64,000 nt of DNA from Rostratula benghalensis (GCA_013399305.1 VXAI01000117.1:582497-646496), one strand, 5' to 3'. Counted from the first letter of the stretch, positions 1 through 9,701 are shown. Translations and numbers: made by a program. Notes: generated by a model from the letters alone, not told the origin.

Positions 1-226
1 GTATTTAAAAGGAAGGGATAGGTATTTCTGGAAAGATAGTACACGCCTTCAGCATTGAGGTGAATTATCTTCTAGATATTTTGCTGTATATATGTCCAGC
101 ATCAGTATTTTAGATATAGACAGTGAGTGATTCCTCTCTTTATGATTACAAATTCCTACCTAGCCTGTAGCTAACTATTCTGATATTGCTGTGTGGATTT
201 TGTTGTTTGTTTTTCATTTTTTTAAG
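1..226 (+). other. CRY1: CRY1 intron, 3' part
   Basis: This is the end of the intron before the first visible coding exon. It closes with a T-rich tract and the acceptor TTTAAG at 221-226. No other feature is seen in it. Confidence 0.9.
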
Positions 227-367
227 GCTTGGGTAGCAAACTTTGAAAGACCACGAATGAATGCAAACTCCCTTCTGGCAAGTCCTACAGGGCTTAGTCC
301 CTACCTCCGCTTTGGTTGTTTGTCTTGTCGTCTCTTTTATTTCAAGTTAACAGATCTGTACAAAAAG
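227..367 (+). CDS. CRY1: CRY1 exon (counterpart of human exon 6)
   Basis: The exon has 141 bases and 47 codons, starting AWVANFERP and ending LTDLYKK, about residues 229-275. It is part of the alpha-helical FAD-binding half of the photolyase-homology region. The Ser-Pro in LLASPTG corresponds to Ser247, a reported MAP-kinase site in mouse CRY1. The acceptor is AAG and the donor is AAG|GTATGG. Both ends are phase 0. Human exon numbers here and below are inferred by counting back from the 72-base exon 11. Confidence 0.97.
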
Positions 368-3300
368 GTATGGCTTCTACATAGTCAAATATGCATTCTT
401 AGATGATTTTTCCCTTCTCCTAATAACATGTTTTCCTTTAATGATGATCTTCAGGTAAAAAAGAACAGCTCCCCTCCCCTGTCCCTCTATGGCCAGCTGT
501 TATGGCGTGAATTTTTCTACACAGCAGCGACTAATAATCCACGTTTTGATAAAATGGAGGGGAATCCTATCTGTGTTCAAATTCCATGGGATAAGAATCC
601 TGAGGCTTTGGCCAAGTGGGCAGAAGGCAGGACAGGTTTTCCTTGGATCGATGCAATTATGACGCAGCTTCGTCAAGAAGGTTGGATTCACCATTTAGCC
701 CGGCATGCTGTAGCATGCTTTTTGACTCGAGGTGACCTCTGGATTAGCTGGGAAGAAGGCATGAAGGTATTGCTTCTTATTCTTGATTTTCTTAAAGTGC
801 CTGTTAAAAGTTTCAGGTAGTCTTTCTACAAACCAGTGGTGCTGAAGCTTTGCCTGTTGAATGCCCCCTCTTCATGGGAATATTAGTGTTTCTTGCAGTC
901 AGAATAGATCTGCAATTCTTTTAAATTTGAGATTTCTTTCTAAGTCTTGACAAATAAACATGGATTACTCTAGTAACTGAAATTTCTTTCCAGTCATACT
1001 GTGTGAACAGTTTCTGTTCACTTTTCCATCTGATTCCCCACAAAGGGAAAGTACCACAGGAATTAAAGGGAGAAAACTAACAGCTAAGAGTCTCATTGCA
1101 GGAACTTCTGTCCCTTCACCCAGTGCTAGACGTACGAGTATGGGCAACATGATTTGGCTGAAGATTCAGTGTAATTAATTCCTATGCAAGTATCCAAGAG
1201 ATGCTGAAGTTAAAAATGTAGGTCTTTTAAAGGAAAGAATAAATAATTTAATCTCAGCCTTTGAATCAGTTTTAAATTTTTAGAAGGTTATCATGTCTTT
1301 TACTGAGCAATGATAATCAATTAAAATATTTTTTTATTTTTGAAAACTAAAAAAATAATTTACTTCAGGATTGTGCCCTCATTTATATGCATATATAATC
1401 TTACAAAATTTCACCTTAACAAATCAGTTAACAAATCAGTTATCAGTTGTAAGCCAAATACCTTTCATTTGGGAAAAAAAAAAAGGTCTTGGTTACACAA
1501 CAGCATAAGCTGCTTTTGGCATTTTCCTTTGCGGTTCCCAGATAAAGACATTGAACATTCATATACGTAGGGCAAACAACAGAGCTGTGTATTACAGGGA
1601 AATGCCAACTTGTTCTTACATTTGAAATAACTCAGGTATATGGAAGGCCCAGATTCATGCAGTGGAAGGATGTTTAATTTGTATGGTTGAGCTAGCAGAA
1701 GTTAATCTGGCCTTCTTTGACAACGTTATTTCCAAATTCTTATTACATGGCAGCATCTAGTGGAACAGTGGTGTGCTAACACTTAATGTTCGTCTAAAGA
1801 TCTTGTTATATTGTTAGTGATGATTTCAAATGTTTCTAGAAGTATATTTCAGATAAATCATGTTTTTCACATAATTGCAGATATTTAGATAAAGATATTT
1901 TTGTAACGCTTAGTGTATGTTGTAGAATGAATCCTTTATTGAATAGATATAGAGAGATTCCATGTTTAATGGTGTTACCTTATTTAGACTTTATATTGGA
2001 ATAAGACTAGTGGAAGTTGGGTGGCAGTACTAAGATGTTCAGTTTGAGCATCTTAGCATGAAGAAAGATGATGGTTCCTTTGGAACATTTGGCGATGACA
2101 CAAGTTTGAAAAGAAAATTGGAACTTGAAAAAATATGTATAAGTATCTGTTTTGAGAAGTACTTCATGCACTCTTCTTATAATAGGTACTTGAATGTTCA
2201 CCAAAGAATAAGGCTTCTTATGATTAGTCTGTATTGCTAGTGATCTGACTTAAGAGAAACACTTCTTTATATACAAGTTAGTGTATTGTCTGTGTTAATT
2301 GAAAAAAAAAAAAAATCATTGCTGGAAACTTGAATGCTTCACAGCTATTGAGAGTCAGACTTAAAGTAAAACCCTCATAAATCTTCAACTTCCTCGTGAG
2401 TTATTTTTAGTATAAAATGGATAACAATTACCAGAGAAGGCCTCTTTTTTTTGTCTTTGGGCCAGAGTTCATTATCTGTCCCAACATTCTTCAGCGTGCT
2501 TGGTGCTTCATAAACCTCCAGGATTAAGTACACAACTTTTGAGTGTTTGTGCTGCCCTGAAACCAAATGCCACTTGCAAGCAATCAGGCTCCAGCCAACC
2601 TTTGAGGATTATTTTTTTTATTTTGTTTTTTTTTTTTTTTAAAGGATGTATTTATGCAAGAATGTGTAACTTCTTGGTTATAACTTTTTGAGATGCCCAC
2701 AAGGTTTCTTACAGGGTAAAAGCCAAACAGCCTGTTGCACTTCTGTTCTTGAGTTTGACATTTAAGCCAAGTATTTGCAGTTGTGTACTGAGCATTCTGT
2801 GGACGTTACCAGGTAAGAGGGTGTTGTAGTGTTGAAGAGCTGGGTTTCCTCTGCTGACATCAGAAACTCAGATTCTTGAAATTCCTGAAAAATAGGTGTC
2901 TCATGTTGAGACTAACTTGTTGCTCGAATTTCAGAAACTGAAAATCAGACATACAGAACAATTCCTGAAAAAGTAGGTGCCTCACAGGTGTACCATGTTC
3001 AGACTAACTTGTTGCTCGACTTTCCTAAGGTTTTTGAAGAGCTCTTACTTGATGCAGATTGGAGTGTGAATGCTGGAAGCTGGATGTGGCTATCCTGTAG
3101 TTCCTTCTTTCAGCAGTTTTTTCACTGCTACTGTCCAGTGGGTTTTGGCAGAAGAACTGACCCAAATGGAGATTATATCAGGTAACTCACAATTCAGAGA
3201 CTGCAGCGGTTCATGGGTGTTGCTTGAACTGTCAAGTGGCTTTATATTAAATGTCCTTTTTTTTTTTAAAGACGTTATTTGCCAGTACTTAGAGGTTTCC

Positions 3301-6300
3301 CTGCAAAATACATCTATGATCCTTGGAACGCCCCAGAGAGTGTCCAGAAGGCTGCTAAATGTGTTATAGGAGTTAATTATCCCAAACCAATGGTAAATCA
3401 TGCCGAGGCAAGCCGTCTGAATATTGAGAGGATGAAACAAATCTACCAGCAGCTTTCACGATACAGAGGACTGGGTACGATTATAGGCTATTGACTTTAC
3501 TTATTTGAAAACTTCTCACCTTCTAGCAATTAATAATTTTGTCCCATAGTAGTGGTAATTGGGTACGAGCTCAGCGAGGGGACCAGGATTGTGCATCCAA
3601 ATCAGTGAAGACATTAAATGTAATTAAGAAAGGGAAGAAAGAGTTTGAGTGGAGCACCTTTTTCCATATCTTACCCAGAATTGTTTTTTCTGTGACTTTT
3701 TGGAAGCCTTTTTAGTTAAACTCGGTCTTCTCTACGTTTTGATACTCTTGAACAAATTAATTTTCTAACCACTAGTATCAAAATCTATGTGGTTCATAAC
3801 TTCAGCTACACTCTATCTGTATTTGCAAATGCTTGTGCTCAAATAGAGACCAGTGCAACCTCTGGTAGCATTCTTCTGAGTTAGGAAAGACTTTCCCCTT
3901 TGCTGAGAGGTAAACCACGTGCACTTGTGTTGCTCAGGAAGGTGTAAGCAGTCAGTATGGCCAGATATTGGATGTTGAATCGGGATACCTTGCACTTCAA
4001 GAAATGCACTAATGAATATTGGAACAGTTATACAGAATATGTAGAATATGCCTGTTAAATAATTGTGAATTAAAATTACTTGGCAAGATTGAGAGAGAGT
4101 CTCCTGTTAGAAAGGTAAACCACTCAGGGTGAGGGTGGAGAATTAACTATCGTGAGAGGAAAAAAGCATGCTACATCGACCTTTTTTTGCTGTCTGTCTT
4201 TATGGCTATATGTTTTATTTTGTTGCTTAGGTCTTCTTGCAACAGTGCCTTCTAATCCAAATGGAAATGGAAATGGTGGCCTAATGGGCTATTCACCAGG
4301 AGAAAGCATTTCTGGCTGTGGTAGTACAGGAGGTCAGTCAAATTCTTTCAATGCCTAGAATTACAGGAACTGAGCTGTACAAGCTGCTTATGTAATGCCC
4401 AAAGCATTCTATATTGTAAGAGTGAGCTGCTTTCACAAGACAATTTTTAGTGCATATCATAAACGTTTTAGATTTTATCTGCTAAGCTTGGAAGCATTTG
4501 TATGTATACATCTCCTAGACTTTTTCTAAAACATAGAAGCCTTTTTTAGCCTATTTTTTCCCTGCAAAATTGCTCACTAATGTGTATCAAACAGTTTGAT
4601 TTCAAAATCATTTGAATGTGATTTTTCTTTAGAAGTCTACAAGCATCCTGGTACTTGTAATATGAAAATTCACAAATCACTCAGTCAGAACTGTTACTTT
4701 TCTAATGCTAGCATTAGATTGCTTAATGAAGTTTAATTCTGCTATAATGTCAGCAACAATGTGACGGACAAAGAACTGAATATAAAATTTATTATACGGT
4801 TTTGATGAAAATTACTTTAGACAACTAACATTCTTATTGTAACACACAAAGACTAGCATTAGCTAGTTACTAAATAAAAAAAAATAAAAATAGTATTAAC
4901 ATTATATAAATCCATGGTGTGTCAGTGTCTTGAATACTACATACAGCTTGGACTCCTCATTGTAAATGGAATTTTACTGGGTTTGTGTTCTCCTCAGGCT
5001 TTAGTCAAGGTTAGAAGCAGATTGTGGAAGAAGATGGACCTTATTATTCTCAGCCAGTACAGTTCCTCTCGAAGAATTGAAGTCTAGACTCCTTAAAGCT
5101 GGGTGCTTGAGTTTTTATTTCTTTTAAGTTCAGAGATTTAGAACACAGGATGGGCTTAGTGAAAAAAAAAAAAAAAGAATATGTGCGTTCTTTTCGCCTT
5201 AAAGTGTATACCTATATACTTAAATGTACTTACACTTTTCACGTCAGAAACTTACCCATTTTGTAGGATGTTATTCTGTGATCTGAACTTGCAAGTATGA
5301 ATTTTGAAAGATGGAAGCGTTGGAGCTTTGGACTTGTTCTGAGGTGGAGGGGGAAAAAACCCCAACACTTAAAATTCCAGAACTAGAATTGTATCTTCTG
5401 TTATTTTTAAGTCTCTTTATACCTGCCTCTCCAGGAGCCCAGCTTGGAACTGGTGATGGCCATACAGTTGTTCAGCCATGTGCCCTGGGAGACTCTCATA
5501 CAGGAGCAAGTGGAATTCAGCAGCAAGGTATTATGGCAGTGCCTGTCTGTAGAGGATCTCCAAATCTTAATCCTTGCCACTATGGAAAGACAGAGAAAAC
5601 ATCAAAATATTGTGGATAGATTTTTTTTTTTTGTGACAGCTGCTGCCTATGACTTGAACTGGCTTTGTTTCTATTCCTGAAACATGAAAATTATTTCTTA
5701 GAGTAAACTTGCTTGTCTTGCCACTTTTATCTCTCAAATGCTCATCTAGAATGGGATTTGTATGTTTTGACTGGGAGGGATCACAAGTGTGACTAAAAAA
5801 AATAATAAACATTATCCTAGGTTACTTTAAAGAAAAGGTACTGAAAGAAGGAAGTTCACTTTGTGTATTTGATAACAATCTGCATATTACCTTTTCCCTG
5901 ATTCCACTACCACTGTTTCCATATGTAGCTTCCACAGTTTTGTGTGGGTATTCTCCTATTGCGGACACAAATTTTGCTTATGACCTTTATAAAGAAACTT
6001 AGCTGTGGTTTGTGATAGATCAAAATTGCAATCAAATGTAGCACAACTGTTCCTTTCTTTGCAGTCTTAACAGGTTGTTTGTTTACTGATCATGAAAGAC
6101 TGTAATCTGTGTTTTGTTTAAGTACCCAGAACACAACCAGGACACCACAACTGTTCAGAATAAGAAACCTTGCAACTGCTTTTGCTCATTTGCACTGTTT
6201 ATGCAGAGTGCTCCGTGTCAAGGTTGCCAGTGGATAGTTTACATGAACTAGAACATAGTTTGCATCTTTCTTTAAGTTACTTGCATGGGGTTGGTTGGTT

Positions 6301-7021
6301 GGGTTGGGTTTTTTTCACAGCTTAGTTATTCTAAGGCTTTCACTAGTATTGGTATAACAAAATAATAAAAAGGATGAGGAGACTTGGCAGCACAAATGTT
6401 AAAATTTATAACAACTTAAGAGTTTAAGTGTTTAGATACATAAACATTCTGCTTGTTGCAAATGTTATGCATAAATATGTATGCAGTTAATATTGTTCAC
6501 TGTGCATATATAAGTGCATATCTATATATATTTAACTGCTGTAGACTGCCATGAGGCTGCTTTTTTTTTTTTTAGCATAAGAACTCTTCTATATTCAGGA
6601 TGGGTTTTGGCAGGATTTTTCTTGATAATTGAAAATAAATTGATTGGCTCCTTTTTGCTGTTGTAAAGAACATAATTGTACACTTGCTTGCAGTTCTAAA
6701 TTTTATTTATTATGATATCTACTGTATCCAAACAGGTTACTGTCAAGCAAGTAGTATCTTACACTATGCTCATGGAGACAATAAACAATCACACTTATTA
6801 CAAGCAGGTAATTTAAAGAACAACACTCCCCCCCTACCTCTACCCCCCCAAATGCTTTTCCTGAATATATGAAGATGTAATAGAGTCTTAATGTCAATAC
6901 TGGTTTTAAATTATCAGGAAGAACAACCCTTGGTACTGGCATTAATGCAGGGAAACGCCCAAATCCAGAAGAAGAAACTCAGAGCGTTGGACCAAAAGTC
7001 CAGCGACAGAGCACAAATTAA
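227..7021 (+). CDS. CRY1: Cryptochrome 1 (CRY1), 3' part, eight coding exons (CRY1a form)
   Basis: CRY1 is a nuclear flavoprotein-fold repressor of CLOCK:BMAL1 that works with PER proteins; in bird retina it is also studied as a light-dependent magnetoreceptor candidate. Joining 227-367, 455-766, 3030-3181, 3272-3474, 4231-4332, 5435-5527, 6736-6807 and 6918-7021 gives 392 codons and a TAA stop, about residues 229-620. The 5' exons lie before the window. All junctions are GT-AG and keep frame (phases 0,0,2,1,1,1,1). Using human numbering, the electron-transfer tryptophans are W320 (587-589), W374 (749-751) and W397 (3081-3083); FAD-pocket D387 is at 3051 and N393 at 3069. The photolyase-homology region ends near RYRGLG, and the tail follows. 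No frameshift or internal stop is seen. The CRY1 assignment rests on near-identity to known vertebrate CRY1 over the whole length; the CRY2 and CRY4 tails differ. Confidence 0.97.
455..766 (+). CDS. CRY1: CRY1 exon (counterpart of human exon 7)
   Basis: The exon has 312 bases and 104 codons, about residues 276-379, the longest visible CRY1 exon. It begins [10 protein letters not shown] and ends WISWEEGMK. It includes the core motif [16 protein letters not shown]320 in QIPWDKNP, the FAD-domain helix [12 protein letters not shown], and W374 in WISWEE. The preceding intron is only 87 bases (368-454). The donor AAG|GTATTG lacks the usual G at +5. Confidence 0.97.
767..3029 (+). other. CRY1: CRY1 intron (2.26 kb)
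   Basis: The intron is A/T-rich with homopolymer runs near 1470, 2300 and 2620. A 13-base unit is duplicated at about 1424-1446. A larger duplication at 2881-3029 repeats the 3' splice-site region and has its own entry. No coding signal is seen. Confidence 0.85.
2881..3029 (+). repeat. Near-tandem duplication that copies a 3' splice-site region
   Basis: Copy 1 (2881-2934) and copy 2 (2961-3029) share ATTCCTGAAAAA, TAGGTG.CTCA, CATGTT.AGACTAAC and TTGTTGCTCGA, and each ends in a short pyrimidine tract plus AG. Copy 2 is the real acceptor of the next CRY1 exon (CTTTCCTAAG|GTTTTT). Copy 1 ends in GAATTTCAG, a CAG-type acceptor that looks at least as good. Copy 2 carries about 14 extra bases (CAGGTGTACCATG region). 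Confidence 0.85.
3030..3181 (+). CDS. CRY1: CRY1 exon (counterpart of human exon 8)
   Basis: The exon has 152 bases, about residues 380-430, starting [11 protein letters not shown] and ending PNGDYIR across the junction. It holds D387, N393, W397 and W399 in the segment [13 protein letters not shown], which wraps the FAD isoalloxazine site and includes the tryptophan closest to FAD. It starts in phase 0 and ends in phase 2 (donor CAG|GTAACT). The next intron is only 90 bases. Confidence 0.97.
3272..3474 (+). CDS. CRY1: CRY1 exon (counterpart of human exon 9)
   Basis: The exon has 203 bases and encodes [18 protein letters not shown] through [12 protein letters not shown], the last helices of the photolyase-homology region. 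In the family this part includes the C-terminal helix that binds PER2 and the FBXL3 ubiquitin-ligase side, and it adjoins the BMAL1-binding surface. The acceptor has a long T run ending TTTAAAG. The donor is TGG|GTACGA, phase 1. Confidence 0.97.
3475..4230 (+). other. CRY1: CRY1 intron (756 bases)
   Basis: The intron is plain A/T-rich sequence. It ends with the acceptor TTTTGTTGCTTAG. Apart from one CACGTG E-box sequence near 3917, which is not more than chance in 64 kb, nothing else stands out. Confidence 0.85.
4231..4332 (+). CDS. CRY1: CRY1 tail exon (counterpart of human exon 10)
   Basis: The exon has 102 bases and encodes [16 protein letters not shown] then [17 protein letters not shown], the start of the disordered C-terminal tail. 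Asn-Gly and Gly/Ser richness is typical of this part of CRY1. Both ends are phase 1, so skipping would keep the frame. The donor GAG|GTCAGT has C at +3, a suboptimal base. Confidence 0.96.
4333..5434 (+). other. CRY1: CRY1 intron (1.1 kb)
   Basis: The intron is A/T-rich. It contains an 18-base perfect palindrome (4701-4718) and an A run near 5161. The end is a good pyrimidine tract, CCTGCCTCTCCAG. Confidence 0.85.
4701..4718. repeat. 18-base perfect palindrome
   Basis: TCTAATGCTAGCATTAGA reads the same on both strands with no spacer. It lies in a CRY1 intron. No protein-binding family is assigned. Confidence 0.9.
5435..5527 (+). CDS. CRY1: CRY1 tail exon absent from the human tail
   Basis: The exon has 93 bases and encodes [19 protein letters not shown] then [11 protein letters not shown]. 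Human CRY1 passes directly from the previous exon to [15 protein letters not shown], so this is an additional exon in non-mammalian tails. Both ends are phase 1. Its donor AAG|GTATTA is weak (T at +4 and +5), which may explain alternative use of the following intron as coding sequence. Confidence 0.95.
5435..5619 (+). CDS. CRY1: Alternative CRY1 terminal coding exon (CRY1b-like ending)
   Basis: If the donor at 5528 is not used, the frame stays open through the intron for 29 more residues, starting [10 protein letters not shown] and ending EKTSKYCG, and stops at TAG 5617-5619. The protein would be about 591 residues. It would lose the ILHYAHGD and [10 protein letters not shown] segments and gain three cysteines, one next to last. 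An AATAAA at 5804-5809 could end this transcript, leaving no downstream junction to trigger decay. Birds are known to make CRY1a and CRY1b, which share the body and differ at the C-terminus; equating this ending with CRY1b is inference from gene structure. Confidence 0.7.
5528..6735 (+). other. CRY1: CRY1 intron (1.2 kb), partly alternative coding and 3' UTR
   Basis: Its first 92 bases are an open extension of the previous exon. The rest is A/T-rich, with a GGTTGGTTGGGTTGGG stretch near 6291, TA-rich microsatellite-like sequence near 6505-6535 and a T run near 6560. The constitutive acceptor is CCAAACAG at 6728-6735. Confidence 0.8.
5804..5809 (+). promoter_or_regulatory. CRY1: Intronic polyadenylation signal AATAAA
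   Basis: A canonical AATAAA lies 185 bases after the alternative stop codon. Further AATAAA copies lie downstream in the same intron (about 6364 and 6634). It is a candidate 3' end for the alternative CRY1 form. Confidence 0.5.
6736..6807 (+). CDS. CRY1: CRY1 tail exon (counterpart of human exon 11)
   Basis: The exon has 72 bases and encodes [15 protein letters not shown] then KQSHLLQA. It has the same length and phase as human exon 11, whose in-frame skipping (CRY1 delta-11) lengthens the circadian period and causes delayed sleep phase. In the family this segment lets the tail bind back to the photolyase-homology region and weakens CLOCK:BMAL1 binding. The donor is CAG|GTAATT, phase 1 at both ends. 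The following intron is only 110 bases. Confidence 0.96.
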
Positions 7022-7025
7022 ACTG
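6918..7025 (+). CDS. CRY1: Last CRY1 coding exon, CRY1a C-terminus and stop
   Basis: The exon encodes [16 protein letters not shown] then [17 protein letters not shown] and stops at TAA 7019-7021. This ending matches the avian CRY1a C-terminus used to raise CRY1a-specific antibodies. A good donor (CTG|GTAAGA) follows 4 bases after the stop. The transcript therefore continues into a separate 3' UTR exon, and the stop is too close to the junction to trigger nonsense-mediated decay. Human CRY1 has the same arrangement. Confidence 0.96.
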
Positions 7026-9035
7026 GTAAGATCTGAGAAATCTTGAAGTTACCCTGTTAATGAGTAAATTCCTGCACAGATATTGTCTATGATATCTTTC
7101 CAATCACTGCCATACAAATGTTCCTAAGTGATTGCTGTAAAAATTTCAATTCCAGGTACCATACAAACTACAAAATCTTGGCTCCTAGGGAGTTCACAAA
7201 AGGAAGTAGTTTTAAAAATGGAACTGGACCAGATATTATCAGACACAGAGTATTTGAGGTGTCAATGAAAGGAAGATGAATAAACTGCGTTTTCATACCC
7301 ATTAGCAGAGCTGCTTATATAGCTTCAGTTATTCTCTCCTCCCACAGCTCACCTTAAGTTGTTCCAGCAGCACTGTTTGTGTAAATGTACGGTGACTTGA
7401 ATCAGAAGACTTAACTCAAACTTCAAGGGAAAGGCTCAGGGCCTGGGTTAGAGTTTCAGATACACAAGCGGATTAAGCAGAGCATATTTTATAAAAACTG
7501 TGGGGAAAACTTGCAAAATGCTGATACAGTTTCCTCATGCAAAAAAATGTTGGAACAAGAAAGACTTGAAGACTTAAGCATTTGTCATGGGTCTATAACC
7601 TAGGCAGGATGCTCAGATTGACAAAGTTTGTCAAGAGGAGCTGTGGTGAAAAGTACTAGAAGGCTGTGTTGCTAGATAAACATGTGTGAACAGGTGTGAA
7701 GATGAGTAGAAAGAGGCAGTAAATTGGAGAAAGTGTTTGATTTGTGTGAAATCATCAATACTGAGAAGATAAATGGATCTTGTGTTTGGGGTAAGGTGCT
7801 GTAGGAACAGGACAGAGAAAAAAGAAGGCCAAACACGTTACACCCCTTCCCTTGGTGAGCTTCATTTTGAGAGGAATAAGGAAGATGACCTGAAAGACAA
7901 GTTAAAGAGTAATTACTTAGGAGAAAAGACAGAGAATGGAGGGCTGTCTGAAACAAGAAGGGACAAGATTTTAAGACTAGGAGTGTAGCTGCATAGATTA
8001 ATCATAGTTGACAGGCTATTTCATCCTTATCTTTTACAAAAAAAAAAAAAAAATGCTGAGTTGGTCATTACGAAGTTTGAAGAATAAATAAAAATAATAG
8101 CACGTAGATGAAATAATAGCACATGGAGAGACTTCAGTGTAACTGGAAGATAGGGGTACTGTACAGCAGGTACAGAAGATGCATTCAGTACTTTCAAAGA
8201 TAAAAGAGGAAATTCAGTCCACTTCATTTGGATTTGACAGCAAGATCCAATTTTGCTTATTATGTAAGTCAGCACTTCATCGAAGTTACTGCGGTGCAGG
8301 GAAGAACCACAGCATCATTTCCATAATGCCTGTCGTTTGCAGTGAGCTGAGGCCTTAGCAATTGATCCATCTGCTGGTTTTCTCACGTACTGGAAGCCCT
8401 GTAAAACGTGCTTCTGTGTTCTCAAATGGATTTCTGGTGCTCGGATGGGAACATAATTCCAAGAGAGACCCTGTTTCAATAGCTGTCTAAGCCTCAGCGT
8501 GTGCAGATTCATTCAGCATCCATGTTTTGTATTGCAGAATTCCTTAGGTGCTCATGTCTGTGTAGAAGAAGTGCCTGCAGAATGAATGTCTGGTTCCTGT
8601 CTAAGTTCTTTTTTCTAATTGAGAGACAGGTTGGAGGGGTTTCTAGTTTGGCAGAAGAGACTGATTCTGTTAAGGGTGTTCAAAGCATGCTGCAAAAGCA
8701 TTAAAGTCAAATAGAAAAATCAGCCAAGATCACACTCATAAAAACTGCTGGCAAAGGTGGTGTGCCTCCTGAGTAGCAGTGAAGTACAGAGATTGTTGGG
8801 TTTTCTCTTGTGGTTTGTGGGTTTTGGGTTGGGTTTGTGTTTTTTTTTTTCCTTCCCCTTTCAGCTTCTAAGGAGTAAGAAATGAGAATTCTGAGTGTTT
8901 GGGCCAATACAATGGGGACAGGGCTTCCTGCACTGAGAAGGGGGAAAAGAATATTGGTCCCCTAAATTATTTCTGCCTTCTTCAAAGACTACTGACAAAT
9001 TGCTTAAGAATAATTTTTTTTTTTTTTTCTTGCAG
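7026..9035 (+). other. CRY1: CRY1 intron inside the 3' UTR (2.0 kb)
   Basis: The intron runs from the donor at 7026 to a strong acceptor, a run of about 15 T then CTTGCAG, at 9035. A poly-A run lies at about 8038-8053. No coding or mobile element is recognised. AATAAA sequences occur near 7277 and 8082 and could give short unspliced 3' ends. Confidence 0.75.
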
Positions 9036-9275
9036 CATTATTGGAAGAAAAGATGCCACTCAAAGAACACGTGGGACAAAATTCCTGCTCCTCTTTATTG
9101 GAACTGAAGTGGTGTGAGAGTACACGTACTAAAATGGCATACCTTTTCATAAATTATTTTCAGTTGTTCTCAGTTGTGGTAAACAAGCCCGATTTTTGGA
9201 ATGCATTATTTCTAACTGGCATTTCTATGGTTTTTAACTTTTTAACAACTCTTTCGCAAAGGGCAAATTGAGTTT

Positions 9276-9701
9276 TGTATATAAAGTATTTGGTGAAGAA
9301 TTTGCTAACTTAATGTAAATACAAACATTCATGATTAGCGATAGACCCATCAATATATTTTTGATAATCTTTCATGTATATGGTAGTAAGAAAAGCTGTA
9401 GTGGTGTTCTGTACAATGGATGGACATAGAGGGTTTTGAAGTTTTTAATTTGTTATTATTTTTAGATTCCAGAACTTGACCTCTGTATGATCAACTTCGT
9501 ATTTTCATAACGTAAGTGCTTAGGACTGTGTTTAATCAAATACAGTAGAGTTGTAACCTTTATTAATCACATCTGTATATAAGTCATATGCCAATTTTTT
9601 TGTCAAGTTGTAAAATTTTCATGTATATGTCCAGTCCTTGTATTTCCCAGTTGCCTTGTTCAGTAATGACATACCTTGTTAATAAAAGAAAATTGTATAT
9701 A
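9276..9701 (+). promoter_or_regulatory. Four Pumilio-type elements in the CRY1 3' UTR
   Basis: Matches to the PUM1/PUM2 consensus UGUAHAUA lie at 9276-9283, 9574-9581 and 9694-9701 (TGTATATA) and at 9314-9321 (TGTAAATA). Pumilio proteins bind this motif in 3' UTRs and recruit deadenylases. The last copy is close to the cleavage site and may not be in the mature RNA. Some copies are expected by chance in A/T-rich sequence. Confidence 0.5.
9681..9686 (+). promoter_or_regulatory. CRY1: CRY1 polyadenylation signal AATAAA
   Basis: A canonical AATAAA follows TTGTT, with T/G-rich sequence (ATGTCTGTCTTTTGTGT) just after. This fits cleavage at about 9697-9715. Confidence 0.85.

Noticed and set aside
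9041..9271. 76-codon open frame in the CRY1 3' UTR exon
   Set aside because: It lies after the CRY1 stop in the terminal non-coding exon. Start context and composition do not suggest a protein.
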